A DNA stretch of 64,000 bases, taken from NCBI RefSeq assembly GCF_001434095.1, contig NZ_AZDS01000005.1, positions 1 to 64,000 of the forward strand, written 5' to 3'. The notes beneath the pieces were generated by a model. That model did no database searches. It worked only from the letters and a program-made list of their open reading frames with translations, and had not been told where the DNA came from. Both the position numbers and the translations under genes were made by a program. Source of the DNA: Fructilactobacillus fructivorans. Lineage in GTDB: Bacteria; Bacillota; Bacilli; Lactobacillales; Lactobacillaceae. This document shows, piece after piece, positions 8,156 through 17,749 of the stretch (within the stretch, counting starts at the first letter, position 1; every line of letters begins with the position of its first letter).

Positions 8156-10171
8156 ATGGAAGGACAAGGTTCATATGGATTTGGTAGTCTTGATGACTTT
8201 CTTCGCGCAATGCAAAATGGTCAAGTAAACGACTACCAAGTTCCACCACAAAGTGGACAAGGTAATGGTAGAAATGGTTCAAAATCAATTCTTTCTACCT
8301 ATGGAACTGACTTAACTAAGAAAGCCAAAGCTGGAAAACTCGATCCAGTCATTGGACGTGATAAAGAAACTGCACGTGCCATTGAAGTCTTAAACCGTCG
8401 AGGTAAGAATAATCCCGTCTTAATTGGTGAAGCTGGAGTCGGAAAAACAGCGATTGTTGAGGGCTTAGCCCAAAAGATTGCTGATGGAACCGTTCCCCAA
8501 AAGCTACAAAACAAGCAAGTTATCCAATTAGACATGGTATCCATGGTTCAAGGTACTGGAGTTCGTGGTCAATTTGAAAAAAGAATGCAACAATTAATTA
8601 AGGAAGTTCAATCTAACCGAAACGTCATTTTATTCATTGATGAAATTCATGAAATCATGGGCGCTGGTAATGCTGAAGGTGGCATGGACGCTGGTAATGT
8701 TCTAAAGCCAGCCCTTGCTCGTGGTGATTTTCAGTTAATTGGTGCAACCACCATGAAAGAGTATCGTGATATTGAAAAAGATTCAGCTCTTTCACGTCGA
8801 TTGCAACCCATCATGGTTAAAGAACCAACGGTCGATCAATCAATTAAGATTTTAAAGGGTCTGCAAAACCGGTATGAAAACTATCATTTAGTTAAATATG
8901 CTGATAAAGCAGTCAAAGCGGCTGCTACCCTCTCCGATCGTTACATCAGTGATCGTTATCTTCCCGATAAGGCCATTGATTTATTGGACGAAACCGGATC
9001 AAGGAAGAACTTAACTTTAAACATTATCGACCCTAAAACAATTGATAAAGAAATTGATAGTGCCGAGCATGAAAAAGAAGTTGCTTTAGATAAGGAAGAT
9101 TACGAACAAGCTGCTTACTATCGCGATAAGATCAAACGACTACACCAAAGTAAAGATAAGGGTGCTACAAGTAAAAAGCACAACACCGTTACCGAAAAAG
9201 ATATGCAACAAGTTGTTGAAGAAATGACTAATATCCCAGTTGGTGAACTACAAGCCAAGGAACAGCAACAGTTAAAGGATCTGGCTCCAAACTTAAAGCA
9301 GCACGTTATTGGACAAGACAAGGCTGTTGATTCGGTTGCTAAGGCAATCAAACGAAACCGAATTGGTTTTAATGGTAGTGGTCGTCCAATTGGTTCATTC
9401 TTATTCGTTGGATCAACTGGAATTGGTAAGACTGAAATGGCTAAACAACTTGCTAGAGAATTATTTGGATCTGAAGATTCAATGATCCGATTTGACATGT
9501 CAGAATATCGTGAACCACAATCAGTCGCAAAGTTGATTGGTTCACCACCTGGCTATGTTGGATACGATGAAGCTGGTCAGTTAACTGAAAAAGTTCGTCG
9601 TAATCCTTACAGCTTAATCTTATTGGATGAAGTTGAAAAGGCTCATCCCGATGTTCTGCACACATTCCTGCAAATCTTGGATGATGGTCGTTTAACTGAC
9701 TCACAAGGTCGGACCGTTTCCTTCAAGGATACTGTCATTATCATGACTAGTAACGCTGGAAGTGACGCAGAAGCAAGCGTTGGATTTACCCCAGAATCAA
9801 CTGGTAAGACTCATTCAGTAATGGATAAGCTTGGACTTTACTTCAAGCCTGAATTCTTGAATCGTTTCGATGATATTGTTGAGTTCAATCAACTCTCTAA
9901 GAACGATTTGAATCAAATCGTTGACTTAATGATTAAAGACATGAACAACATGCTTTCATCACGAAACGTTCATATCGCGGTTACTGATTCAGCTAAACAA
10001 AAAATTGTTGAATTAGGATACAATCCTTCAATGGGAGCTCGTCCACTTAGAAGAGTAATTCAAGAACAATTAGAAGATCAAACTGCTGATTACTTCTTGA
10101 ATCACCCAGAAACTAACAATTTAGTTGCCGATACCGATAAAGACAACAATATCATTATTAACGCTAAGTAA
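8156..10171 (+). CDS. clpL: ATP-dependent Clp protease ATP-binding subunit ClpL
   Basis: Hsp100 AAA+ chaperone that disaggregates or unfolds proteins during heat and acid stress. 671 residues. No N-terminal zinc finger (which ClpE has) and no double Clp N-domain (which ClpC has), only a short glycine/glutamine-rich N-terminus: the ClpL layout. The first AAA domain has Walker A GEAGVGKT at 91-98 and Walker [10 protein letters not shown] near 155; a UVR-like helical linker ([18 protein letters not shown]) lies near 320-337. The second AAA domain has GSTGIGKTE near 419 and [14 protein letters not shown] near 490, then the C-terminal D2 small domain (GARPLRR). Start supported by AAGGAGG 8 bases upstream. 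Monocistronic, under the CtsR-type operator. Confidence 0.93.
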   Translation: MEGQGSYGFGSLDDFLRAMQNGQVNDYQVPPQSGQGNGRNGSKSILSTYGTDLTKKAKAGKLDPVIGRDKETARAIEVLNRRGKNNPVLIGEAGVGKTAIVEGLAQKIADGTVPQKLQNKQVIQLDMVSMVQGTGVRGQFEKRMQQLIKEVQSNRNVILFIDEIHEIMGAGNAEGGMDAGNVLKPALARGDFQLIGATTMKEYRDIEKDSALSRRLQPIMVKEPTVDQSIKILKGLQNRYENYHLVKYADKAVKAAATLSDRYISDRYLPDKAIDLLDETGSRKNLTLNIIDPKTIDKEIDSAEHEKEVALDKEDYEQAAYYRDKIKRLHQSKDKGATSKKHNTVTEKDMQQVVEEMTNIPVGELQAKEQQQLKDLAPNLKQHVIGQDKAVDSVAKAIKRNRIGFNGSGRPIGSFLFVGSTGIGKTEMAKQLARELFGSEDSMIRFDMSEYREPQSVAKLIGSPPGYVGYDEAGQLTEKVRRNPYSLILLDEVEKAHPDVLHTFLQILDDGRLTDSQGRTVSFKDTVIIMTSNAGSDAEASVGFTPESTGKTHSVMDKLGLYFKPEFLNRFDDIVEFNQLSKNDLNQIVDLMIKDMNNMLSSRNVHIAVTDSAKQKIVELGYNPSMGARPLRRVIQEQLEDQTADYFLNHPETNNLVADTDKDNNIIINAK

Positions 10172-10179
10172 TTAAGTTA

Positions 10180-10214
10180 GACCCCGATTAGAATTCTAAT
10201 CGGGGTCTTTTTTT
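10180..10214 (+). terminator. clpL terminator
   Basis: A 28-base perfect palindrome (10180-10207, half-site GACCCCGATTAGAA) followed by seven T residues, 8 bases after the clpL stop. Strong Rho-independent terminator. Confidence 0.95.
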
Positions 10215-10262
10215 GGTTCCAAAAATGGTAAAATCAATATAAATCATCAGTGGAGGAAAATT

Positions 10263-11111
10263 ATGTTTAATTGGATGAAAAAAATTCTTTTGAGAACCGG
10301 TCATCATTATAAACACACCAAACATCGGGTCCATCAACCAAGCAAACAAACTAACAACCCCACTCAATCCCCTTCGGTTCCTGATAACTCATTTAATCAG
10401 CATCCCATACATAAAAGTTCCACATCAGAAACTAAACGTCCCTTTTCTAAACAATCCGGAGCAAAAAAGCCAAGCACCGTCTTAATGGAGTTTGTTGATC
10501 AAGCCGGTAATCAACTCAAACCAACGGAAATCATTAGTGGTTCCATTGGTGATCCCATTAATTTCATCGTTCCGCAAATCAAAAACTACATTCTTGTCAA
10601 TATCGATGGATTAACTAGAAAAATGAGCACGTCCAACCAGTTAATTAAATTCCATTACATGCCTATACTTGGTCAACCAGTTAGTGTTTATTGCTTCGAT
10701 TTTGATACTTTCAGGCTTCTCCAGACTCCAATTATTGTGAACGGTTCCTTTCATCATCATTTCTCACTTCAGGCACCAGTTATCTCAAATTACGACCTTC
10801 ATCTCTCAATCGGAGATTTAAACGGTCAGTTTACTGAAAAGCCCCAGAACATCATCTTGTATTATCGCCGTTCTAATTGGAAAGTGGTTCAGTCAGTTAA
10901 CTATCTCGTTAAAATGAAAATTCCAACGTCAGTGTATGATTCACCCCAGCAAAATCGCAAATATGATCAAATTTTACCAGCAGGATCGACATGGCGAGTT
11001 TTTACGGAGATTAAAACTAATCAAGGTGATTGGCTAAATCTTGGTGGTTCCCAATGGGTCAAAAAACATCAAACAATTCGAGTTAACAACTTTGATAAAC
11101 GTTTAAACTAA
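10263..11111 (+). CDS. MucBP-like and SH3-like domain protein without export signal
   Basis: 282 residues. After a basic, His/Ser/Gln-rich low-complexity N-terminus (1-75) there appear to be two MucBP-like beta repeats: the first from VLMEFVDQAGNQLKP (about 78-138) matches the V-x-Y-V-D-x-x-G-x-x-L opening of MucBP domains, the second (about 139-212) is weaker and ends in ILYYRRSNWKVVQ. The C-terminus (about 215-278; YDSPQ, LPAGSTWRVF, GDWLNLGGSQWV) looks like a bacterial SH3/SLAP-type wall-binding module. Such domains normally act at the cell surface, yet no signal peptide, membrane helix or LPXTG motif is visible, and the first residues (MFNWMKKILLR) are too short for one. Start supported by GTGGAGG 6 bases upstream. 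Function unknown. Confidence 0.7.
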   Translation: MFNWMKKILLRTGHHYKHTKHRVHQPSKQTNNPTQSPSVPDNSFNQHPIHKSSTSETKRPFSKQSGAKKPSTVLMEFVDQAGNQLKPTEIISGSIGDPINFIVPQIKNYILVNIDGLTRKMSTSNQLIKFHYMPILGQPVSVYCFDFDTFRLLQTPIIVNGSFHHHFSLQAPVISNYDLHLSIGDLNGQFTEKPQNIILYYRRSNWKVVQSVNYLVKMKIPTSVYDSPQQNRKYDQILPAGSTWRVFTEIKTNQGDWLNLGGSQWVKKHQTIRVNNFDKRLN

Positions 11112-11140
11112 AAAAGCCTACTCAGTTGAGTAGGCTTTTT
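11111..11140. terminator. Bidirectional terminator between convergent genes
   Basis: A 14-bp stem (11111-11124 with 11127-11140) around a 2-base centre, with A- and T-runs at both ends. It serves the MucBP-like gene on the plus strand and pepD on the minus strand. Confidence 0.92.
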
Positions 11141-11142
11141 TA

Positions 11143-12564
11143 TTATAGATTTTTATCCATATTATAAGTTAATTTAGAAAGCGTAAGTCCCTTTTCCATC
11201 AGTTCATGCATAAACTGATAGGTTCGAGCTCGCATCTCTTTAACAAGCCGTTGGTTTTGATCCTTTAAAAACTCGGAGGCATCTGATTCACTCATATTCG
11301 ATGCTTGATTAATAGTATCCGAAAGATGGCCTAAAAACAGTTCATTAGCAGACTTTTTAAAATCACGATCTTGTTGAATAAAATTACTGTAATGTGATTC
11401 AACAATCATTGATAACTTTCGGTACATCCAGTATGCACTTTTATCATCCATAGTTAATGGAGTATTTTCGTAACTAGGATCTGTCTCATTAACGTTTGCA
11501 AAGAAGGGAACATATGGACTAAAAGCAGGAACCCCAAAATTCAACCACATAATGGCAGAACATTTTTCACTGACATCGTTTCGAATCTGAAGAACATGTG
11601 AATTTTGAGTTCGGTTCATTGAAATTGGTCGAAATTGAGTGTTAGATTCCTGTGGATCCTTAGCTAAGGGATCATACTTAGTTTCGTTATAATGTGAACT
11701 CAAAATAAATTCAACATCACTAACTTCAATCTTACGATCGGCTTTTCTAATAAATGGTAAGTCATTGGAAGTAGGACTTTGTTCAATCTCAGGATTCAAG
11801 ACTTTTTGTCCATACCAAACTCGTGGGGTATTGTAATGATGATCAAACTCATTGTGGGTACCAAAAATATGCCTGAAATTAAAACCAGCTTTATCAGGAT
11901 TTAAATGGTACTTTCCCACAAATTCTTGCAATCCATCAGAATACATAAAGTTTTCAGGATCATCAAAATCAACCTGTTGGATTGCTACCTCATTTGCCAC
12001 TACAGCGTAACTATCATCTGGGATCCGCTGAGCAACCCAATGGTGACCAGTAACAATTTCCATATACCAAACTTCATTTTTATCACTAAAGAGAACCCCA
12101 TTACCTTCTGGAGAACCATAGTTTTTAATCAAGTTTCCTAGGTACTTAACCCCATCACGTGCAGAATTAATGTAAGGTAACACCATTGATTGTAATGAGT
12201 CTTCAGCTAATCCGTGTTCAACTAATGGGTCATGAGCTAAAGCATGTTCATTTCCATAAACGCTCTCAGTAGCACTCATGGCAACATTTTTCTCGTTAAA
12301 ACCACTTTCAGCGTAAACCCCTTCTTTTTTAACATCAGCGTTAGGAGTCATTAAAATCCGATAACCTGATTTTGGCATCTGAGCCGTAAAGCCATTTTGA
12401 TTGGATTTCCAAACTTTATCCTCATTTTGATATGCAGGCTGAACGTAGAAACGTTGCGGCGTCAATGGCAAAAAAGTATCATCATTACGCGAAATCATCG
12501 TTGAACCATCAACACTAGCATCTTTCCCAACCATTACACTCGTACAAGCACTTAGTTTTTTCAT
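11143..12564 (-). CDS. pepD: C69-family dipeptidase PepD
   Basis: Intracellular dipeptidase of peptidase family C69 (N-terminal nucleophile fold), which frees amino acids from dipeptides. 473 residues. The catalytic cysteine is in the conserved start MKKLSACTSVMVGK (Cys7), followed by the family motif DGSTMISRNDD; C69 enzymes mature by removing the residues before the cysteine. Further family features are ESGFNEKNVAMSATESVYGNE and GHHWVAQRIPDDSYAVVAN. No signal peptide. It begins 58 bases downstream of prfC and ends in the terminator shared with the convergent gene. Confidence 0.92.
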   Translation of the reverse strand: MKKLSACTSVMVGKDASVDGSTMISRNDDTFLPLTPQRFYVQPAYQNEDKVWKSNQNGFTAQMPKSGYRILMTPNADVKKEGVYAESGFNEKNVAMSATESVYGNEHALAHDPLVEHGLAEDSLQSMVLPYINSARDGVKYLGNLIKNYGSPEGNGVLFSDKNEVWYMEIVTGHHWVAQRIPDDSYAVVANEVAIQQVDFDDPENFMYSDGLQEFVGKYHLNPDKAGFNFRHIFGTHNEFDHHYNTPRVWYGQKVLNPEIEQSPTSNDLPFIRKADRKIEVSDVEFILSSHYNETKYDPLAKDPQESNTQFRPISMNRTQNSHVLQIRNDVSEKCSAIMWLNFGVPAFSPYVPFFANVNETDPSYENTPLTMDDKSAYWMYRKLSMIVESHYSNFIQQDRDFKKSANELFLGHLSDTINQASNMSESDASEFLKDQNQRLVKEMRARTYQFMHELMEKGLTLSKLTYNMDKNL

Positions 12565-12622
12565 AATTCACATCTACCTCTCATAAATGCCAGTTTAAAA
12601 CTAATATTGTGTTAATTCAATC

Positions 12623-14200
12623 CTAAAGCTTGGCAGTTAACTTAACATCAGGATACTTATCCTTAAACCATCGTTCAGCAAATTCGTTTTCAAATAGGAA
12701 CAATGGATCTCCCTTCTGATCACGCACCAGAATGTTTCGGGATGAAGACATTTTCTCATCCAGTTGATCAGGATCAATCCAACGAGCAATCTTATGGCCC
12801 ATCGGCTCCATCACAACGTCAGAATTGTATTCATTTTTCATCCTAAACTGAAATACTTCAAACTGAAGTTGCCCAACTGCCCCTAAAATGTACTGACCAG
12901 TACTGTAATTGGTGTAAAGTTGAATGGCACCTTCTTGAACGAGCTGTTTGATTCCCTTGTGAAATGACTTTTGTTTCATAACATTTTTAGCTGAAACTCG
13001 CATGAATAGTTCCGGGGTAAACTGCGGTAGCTTTTCGAACGCAATTGGTTTCTTTCCCGTATAAATCGTATCACCAATCTGGAAATTACCCGTATCATAA
13101 AGGCCAATGATGTCGCCAGCAACAGCCGTCTGCACGTTTTCTCGAGTATTAGCCATAAACTCAGTTACGTTAGATAAACGAATGGATTTTTGGGTCCGAT
13201 CAAGTGTAACATCCATCCCCTTCTGAAATTCACCTGAACAAATCCGTACAAACGCAATTCGATCACGATGACGTGGATTCATATTAGCCTGAATCTTAAA
13301 CACAAAACCTGAAAATTCTGGCGAAGTGGGCTCAACTTCATTCCCTTGCAATGTTTTGTGAGGACCAGGAGCCGGGGAAAGCTTCAAGTAAGCATCTAAA
13401 AATGTTTTTACCCCAAAATTAACCAAGGCAGATCCAAAGAAGACGGGCGTCTGATCACCATTAGCAATCTTTGTTTTGCTAAATTGGTTCCCCGCTTCAG
13501 AAATTAGATCCATCTCGCTTCTTGCGTCTTGGTAAATACTGTCATCTTTTAACGGACTATCGCCAACAATATTGCCGTCATCATCTAACTTAATAAAACT
13601 TTCACCCTTGGCTTCCGTCTTATATAATTCAATTCGTCGATTATAACGGTCGTATAAGCCCTTTAAAATTCTTCCTGATCCAATCGGCCAATTCATCGGA
13701 TAAGCTTCAATACCAAGTACATTTTCAAGTTGATCAATTAACTCCATTGGATCTTTACTGTCACGGTCCAACTTATTCATAAAAGTAAAAATTGGAATTC
13801 CCCGCATTTTACAAATCTTAAACAGTTTCTTAGTTTGTGGTTCAATTCCCTTGGCAGCGTCAATAACCATGACGGCAGAATCAACCGCCATAAGAGTTCG
13901 ATAAGTGTCTTCTGAAAAATCCTCATGACCAGGAGTATCCAAAATATTAATTCGTTTCCCTTGGTAATCAAATTGCATCACGGAACTAGTGACGGAAATT
14001 CCACGTTTCTGCTCAATCTCCATCCAATCTGATTTAGCAAAATTGCCACTTTTCTTAGCTTTTACGGTTCCGGCTTCTCGAACAATCCCACCAAAAAGTA
14101 ATAACTGTTCGGTAATCGTTGTTTTCCCGGCATCTGGATGAGAAATAATGGCAAAAGTTCTCCGTTTATCAACTTCTTTTTCTAGGTCTGCTTTTTTCAT
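12623..14200 (-). CDS. prfC: Peptide chain release factor 3
   Basis: Translational GTPase that recycles RF-1 and RF-2 from the ribosome after peptide release. 525 residues, normal length. G-domain motifs are all present: HPDAGKTTI near 21-29 (P-loop), RGISVTSS (switch I), DTPGHEDF near 89 and NKLDRD near 143. Domain II and the C-terminal domain follow ([14 protein letters not shown]). Shine-Dalgarno AAGGAAG upstream of the ATG. An extended -10-like TGGTATACA lies about 30 bases upstream on the minus strand but is weak. Confidence 0.97.
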   Translation of the reverse strand: MKKADLEKEVDKRRTFAIISHPDAGKTTITEQLLLFGGIVREAGTVKAKKSGNFAKSDWMEIEQKRGISVTSSVMQFDYQGKRINILDTPGHEDFSEDTYRTLMAVDSAVMVIDAAKGIEPQTKKLFKICKMRGIPIFTFMNKLDRDSKDPMELIDQLENVLGIEAYPMNWPIGSGRILKGLYDRYNRRIELYKTEAKGESFIKLDDDGNIVGDSPLKDDSIYQDARSEMDLISEAGNQFSKTKIANGDQTPVFFGSALVNFGVKTFLDAYLKLSPAPGPHKTLQGNEVEPTSPEFSGFVFKIQANMNPRHRDRIAFVRICSGEFQKGMDVTLDRTQKSIRLSNVTEFMANTRENVQTAVAGDIIGLYDTGNFQIGDTIYTGKKPIAFEKLPQFTPELFMRVSAKNVMKQKSFHKGIKQLVQEGAIQLYTNYSTGQYILGAVGQLQFEVFQFRMKNEYNSDVVMEPMGHKIARWIDPDQLDEKMSSSRNILVRDQKGDPLFLFENEFAERWFKDKYPDVKLTAKL

Positions 14201-14242
14201 CTTTTCTTCCTTTCTTTATAGACTGATTGTATACCATAAAAC

Positions 14243-14265
14243 AAAAAATCCGGAAATTCCGGATT
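14243..14265 (-). terminator. Terminator of the tag cluster
   Basis: Stem 14247-14253 with 14259-14265 (AATCCGG/CCGGATT), followed on the minus strand by a run of T residues, immediately after the tagF stop. Confidence 0.88.
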
Positions 14266-14269
14266 ACTT

Positions 14270-16294
14270 TTAACGAATTTGCTGCATTACATAATCAATT
14301 ACTTTAATTGAACTTAATCCATCATTAATCCTACAGAACCGATTATAAAAATCCATAAATTTAGGATCGTGTTCAACGTCATCATTCTTTAAGGCACTTT
14401 CAATCCCATTCATTAGTTGCTCAGGATCATAAACAATTTTCCCAGGCAAATCACGTTCATAGTTAAGATAAAATCCACGTAGTTCATCCTTATAAGTATG
14501 GTAATCATAAGGATAAAACAAGATGGGACGCTTAAGGTAAGCATAATCAAAAAAGACTGAGGAATAATCCGTAATTAATAAGTCAGAAATCAGATACAAG
14601 TCAGAAATATTTGAATAATTTGATAGATCATAAACGTACCCATGATAGTCAGACACGTCTAACACGTTTGAAATCAAATAATGCATCCGTAAAATCAAGA
14701 CGGTATCTTCCCCAAAACGTTGTTTAAACTCATCTAAACTAAACGGTAGCTTAAAAGTATACTTCCCCTTACTTTCAAACTGATTATCACGATAGGTGGG
14801 TGCATACAGCACCACTTGCTTATTCCGTGGGATGCCAAGTTTATCCTTAATCTTATTAATCTCGGTTGGGTAATTATCGTTGATCAGTTCATCATTTCGT
14901 GGGTAACCAACTTTTAAAATTTGATTTTCATAACCAAACGCACTTCTAAAGACCTTTGTCGAAAAATCATTGGGGGAAATCAAAGCATCCCACCGATTGG
15001 CCTCTTTTACAAAGTTATCATGATACTTATTGGTCGTGGTTCCAGGCATTGAAACTCGTTCAATATCCAATCCTAATTTCTTAAGTGGGGTGCCATGCCA
15101 CGTTTGAACGTAGGTTACGTAATCAGGTTTAATGACCCAGGCTGGAAAACGTGCGTTACTAATCCATACCTTAGCTTTTCCCATGATTCGAACCCAACGC
15201 CCAGTATTCTTGATCACGTAATTTATATTATGATCCTTACAAAACTGCTTTTGTGATTTTTGAATTGACCATACAAAATTAAGTTTAGGGTATAATTTCT
15301 TAAAAACTTGATAAATGGCATACGGACTGTCACTAACCTGGCGTCCCCCAAAGCTTTCAAATACAATTGTCGTAGTAGCAAACGGTGTATGACCGCGCTT
15401 AAATAATTTTCTCAGTCGTAAACGATTAACTTTACCAGCTAGAATCTTAAACGATTTCCACAAGTGGGTTAACTTGTGACGAAATTTAGTGATTCGCTTT
15501 GATGCATCTGGCTGTTTTCTTGCAACGACCCGTAATTGACCCTTATGACCCTCTTTTAAGACCAATTCGTGATGATTAGCCAGTTTGGCGATGGTTCTAA
15601 ACGAACTCAACGAGGTATCCATTACTAATCTTTGGCGTAAATGTTTTCCTTGATAATCATATTCAATGTAAAGACGATATGTATCCTCATCATTAAGTTG
15701 TTCTAAAGGAATGGTGATTTCAAAAATTCCTTTGAAGGGACGCTTATGCACTGGATAGGTTTGTTCATTTTGATCGCTCGCCCTTCTAAGAATAATGGCC
15801 ATTTTATTAAGTTTTTGGTCATTAATTTGATCAAAACCAGTTAAACGCAGCTTACCATTTCCAAATAAATTAGCTGAGTTCATTACAAATTGTTTGGCAG
15901 TCCGATTAGTTCGGACATAAAAAGCTGCCATTCCTGATGGATCAATATCGTACTGATAATAAGCTTTAAAGCCAATTCGATGAACGGCACTGACGTACTC
16001 ACCCTCAACTTGGATCAGTGTGCGATGCTCTGTATTTCCGCAAGAGTAATAAAGCTGCCACTGAAATTCATCCTGTCCAATCAAATCAAAGTGAAATTTA
16101 GTTGGATCAATTGTAATAGTCGCAGTATTACCATTAACATTTTGAGCAGGCACGGGAACGGTAATCGAAGCTAAACTTTCTTTCTCAATCAGAGTAACAG
16201 TTGCATCCTCATTTGCATAACTAGGATTAACCAACTCAAATTCAATTTTCAGCTTTGATTGTTCTCCAGTAACGTTAGAAAGTATTACTCGCAT
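14270..16294 (-). CDS. tagF: CDP-glycerol glycerophosphotransferase (teichoic acid polymerase, TagF-like)
   Basis: Peripheral membrane enzyme that adds glycerol phosphate from CDP-glycerol to the wall teichoic acid chain or primer. The C-terminal ~370 residues are the Glyphos_transf GT-B domain: TWHGTPLKKLG near 395, LKVGYPRNDEL near 455, VLYAPTYRDNQ near 487, and LLITDYSSVFFDYAYLKRP near 590. The first ~290 residues are a beta-rich region that resembles no enzyme core recognised here and may bind membrane or acceptor. Between the two lies a basic helical linker rich in Lys and Arg. Start: ATG with AAGGAG just upstream, and this Shine-Dalgarno overlaps the stop codon of the preceding gene. 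Whether it is the long-chain polymerase or a primase cannot be decided; 674 aa suits a polymerase. Confidence 0.88.
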   Translation of the reverse strand: MRVILSNVTGEQSKLKIEFELVNPSYANEDATVTLIEKESLASITVPVPAQNVNGNTATITIDPTKFHFDLIGQDEFQWQLYYSCGNTEHRTLIQVEGEYVSAVHRIGFKAYYQYDIDPSGMAAFYVRTNRTAKQFVMNSANLFGNGKLRLTGFDQINDQKLNKMAIILRRASDQNEQTYPVHKRPFKGIFEITIPLEQLNDEDTYRLYIEYDYQGKHLRQRLVMDTSLSSFRTIAKLANHHELVLKEGHKGQLRVVARKQPDASKRITKFRHKLTHLWKSFKILAGKVNRLRLRKLFKRGHTPFATTTIVFESFGGRQVSDSPYAIYQVFKKLYPKLNFVWSIQKSQKQFCKDHNINYVIKNTGRWVRIMGKAKVWISNARFPAWVIKPDYVTYVQTWHGTPLKKLGLDIERVSMPGTTTNKYHDNFVKEANRWDALISPNDFSTKVFRSAFGYENQILKVGYPRNDELINDNYPTEINKIKDKLGIPRNKQVVLYAPTYRDNQFESKGKYTFKLPFSLDEFKQRFGEDTVLILRMHYLISNVLDVSDYHGYVYDLSNYSNISDLYLISDLLITDYSSVFFDYAYLKRPILFYPYDYHTYKDELRGFYLNYERDLPGKIVYDPEQLMNGIESALKNDDVEHDPKFMDFYNRFCRINDGLSSIKVIDYVMQQIR

Positions 16295-16303
16295 TGTTTC
16301 TCC

Positions 16304-17179
16304 TTAATAGTTGAAAATTACGTTTCTATTGAGATATTTCGAAAAATTGATCATGTCATCCAGATCAATAAAAACAGTGGTATCACTGTTACCGCCGTAC
16401 TGATTGATCAAAGAAACATTAAAAGCAGCCAAGTCACTGTATCGACTCGCATTACCATAATCTGAAATCACGTAGGAAGAAACCGCCGAATCCCTCATCA
16501 CGTATTTTACGTTCCCAGTATTTTCATCATCATCAATTAGATTACTAACTGGCTTAGAAAGCTTTACACTCTTTTCAGGCGATTGGATAATGGAAGTCTT
16601 GCTTAAATAATACTGTTGCATGGGTCCTCCGGATAATTGATCAACACAACATGAAATGGCCTCATTTTGATTTAAAAATTTAGTTGTCCAATGATTACTA
16701 TTAACCTGACTGGTTACAGCAACGGGTCTCTTTTGTTCATTATAATAAATCACTTTAGAAACGTTCGATCCCTTATAACAATTTAATTTGTACAAACCAG
16801 ATTGGGGTAGAACTTCATAGAGCTCAGCCCGAACTAATCCATTATCATCACTATAAACTTCGATATGATGATTTTTAACCACTTTTTTTTGCACATTTAA
16901 TGAAGCAAGATCAACATCTGCTTCCTTATCTGGATCTTTCATTCCTCGTTGCTTATAAAAAATATCAAATAATTGCAGAATTTCAGCTTGCTTATGATTT
17001 TGAAATGAACTTGCTAGTTCATTAATAAGAGCGGTCACGTACTGTGATTTGTCGTAGTTAAAAATAGAAATTACAATTTTAATTTCATTTCCATCATCAA
17101 CCATTCTTCTAAGTCTATCTTTAAAATTAGCTTTTTGAGCTCCGTGAACTGAAGTTACCAAAAAAAGTGCCTGTGCCAT
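16304..17179 (-). CDS. Orphan TagE/GtfA-type N-terminal module, no catalytic GT domain
   Basis: 291 residues, not firmly recognised. The layout resembles the N-terminal half of poly(glycerol phosphate) alpha-glucosyltransferases and related GtfA/GtfB proteins: an alpha/beta start with VTSVHGAQKANFKDRL, an INLFDFF-like LQLFDIFY near 75, then beta repeats of the form HIEVYSDDNGLVRAELYE and LNCYKGSNVSKVIYYNE. It ends at SDTTVFIDLDD...NRNVIFNY, the point where the catalytic GT4 domain would begin in full-length relatives. No remnant of that domain follows: the stop codon lies directly against the tagF Shine-Dalgarno. ATG at 17179 chosen because AAAGGGAG precedes it; an upstream in-frame TTG lacks one. 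Placed between tagD and tagF, so a wall teichoic acid role (accessory, regulatory or decayed TagE) is inferred. Confidence 0.6.
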   Translation of the reverse strand: MAQALFLVTSVHGAQKANFKDRLRRMVDDGNEIKIVISIFNYDKSQYVTALINELASSFQNHKQAEILQLFDIFYKQRGMKDPDKEADVDLASLNVQKKVVKNHHIEVYSDDNGLVRAELYEVLPQSGLYKLNCYKGSNVSKVIYYNEQKRPVAVTSQVNSNHWTTKFLNQNEAISCCVDQLSGGPMQQYYLSKTSIIQSPEKSVKLSKPVSNLIDDDENTGNVKYVMRDSAVSSYVISDYGNASRYSDLAAFNVSLINQYGGNSDTTVFIDLDDMINFSKYLNRNVIFNY

Positions 17180-17240
17180 TTTTCTCCCTTTAGACGCCAA
17201 AATATCCTAGTAATTAAACTAGGGTATCCGTGTACAAAAT

Positions 17241-17651
17241 CTATTCTTCCCAATCACTTTTACTTGTAACACCTAAATCAGACTTGATTTTAGAGGTTGA
17301 AATCCCCTGAGTTCGTGGAAGATAAATTACCTTGCAGTAATCTTTAAGAAAGTCAAACTTCCCTTTCCAATCATCACCCATTACAAAAATGTCAATATTG
17401 TGATTTTTAATATCAGAAATTTTCTGATTCCAGCCCTTTTCAGGAATTACTTCATCAACATACCGAATAGCATCCAAGATGTACTTTCGATCTTCGTAGG
17501 AATTATAAGCTCGTTTCCCTTTTACGGCGTTAAACTCGTCTGTTGAAAGGCCAACCGTCAACGAATCACCTAATTCACGAGCACGTTTTAATAAACGTAC
17601 ATGACCCTTATGAAGTAGATCAAAAGTGCCATATGTAATTACTTTTGTCAT
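17241..17651 (-). CDS. tagD: Glycerol-3-phosphate cytidylyltransferase
   Basis: Makes CDP-glycerol from CTP and sn-glycerol 3-phosphate, the donor used by TagF. 136 residues, the usual size for the single-domain enzyme. Nucleotidyltransferase motifs are complete: GTFDLLHKGHV at 8-18 (HxGH at 14-17) and the family-specific RTQGISTSKI near 113. Shine-Dalgarno AGGAG 5 bases before the ATG. First gene of the tagD - orphan module - tagF cluster; a weak inverted repeat (17204-17226, CCTAGT/ACTAGG) lies in the 61-base gap behind it. Confidence 0.96.
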   Translation of the reverse strand: MTKVITYGTFDLLHKGHVRLLKRARELGDSLTVGLSTDEFNAVKGKRAYNSYEDRKYILDAIRYVDEVIPEKGWNQKISDIKNHNIDIFVMGDDWKGKFDFLKDYCKVIYLPRTQGISTSKIKSDLGVTSKSDWEE

Positions 17652-17694
17652 AATATCTCCTGTAGAGGTTCACTTATCTTTAATTCATAATTAA

Positions 17695-17722
17695 ATGTTA
17701 GCATATCTACCATTACCGTCAA
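17695..17722 (-). promoter_or_regulatory. Probable promoter of the tagD cluster
   Basis: Minus strand TTGACG (17722-17717), 16-base spacer, TAACAT (17700-17695) preceded by TGC, an extended -10 form. It lies about 44 bases upstream of the tagD start. Confidence 0.5.
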
Positions 17723-17749
17723 TCAAATTAATTATTCCATAAAAAAATT

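Noticed and set aside
9118-9498. 126-codon open frame on the minus strand inside clpL
   Set aside because: Antisense to a strongly conserved AAA+ domain; Cys/Ser/Leu-rich composition typical of a reverse-strand shadow; no ribosome site.
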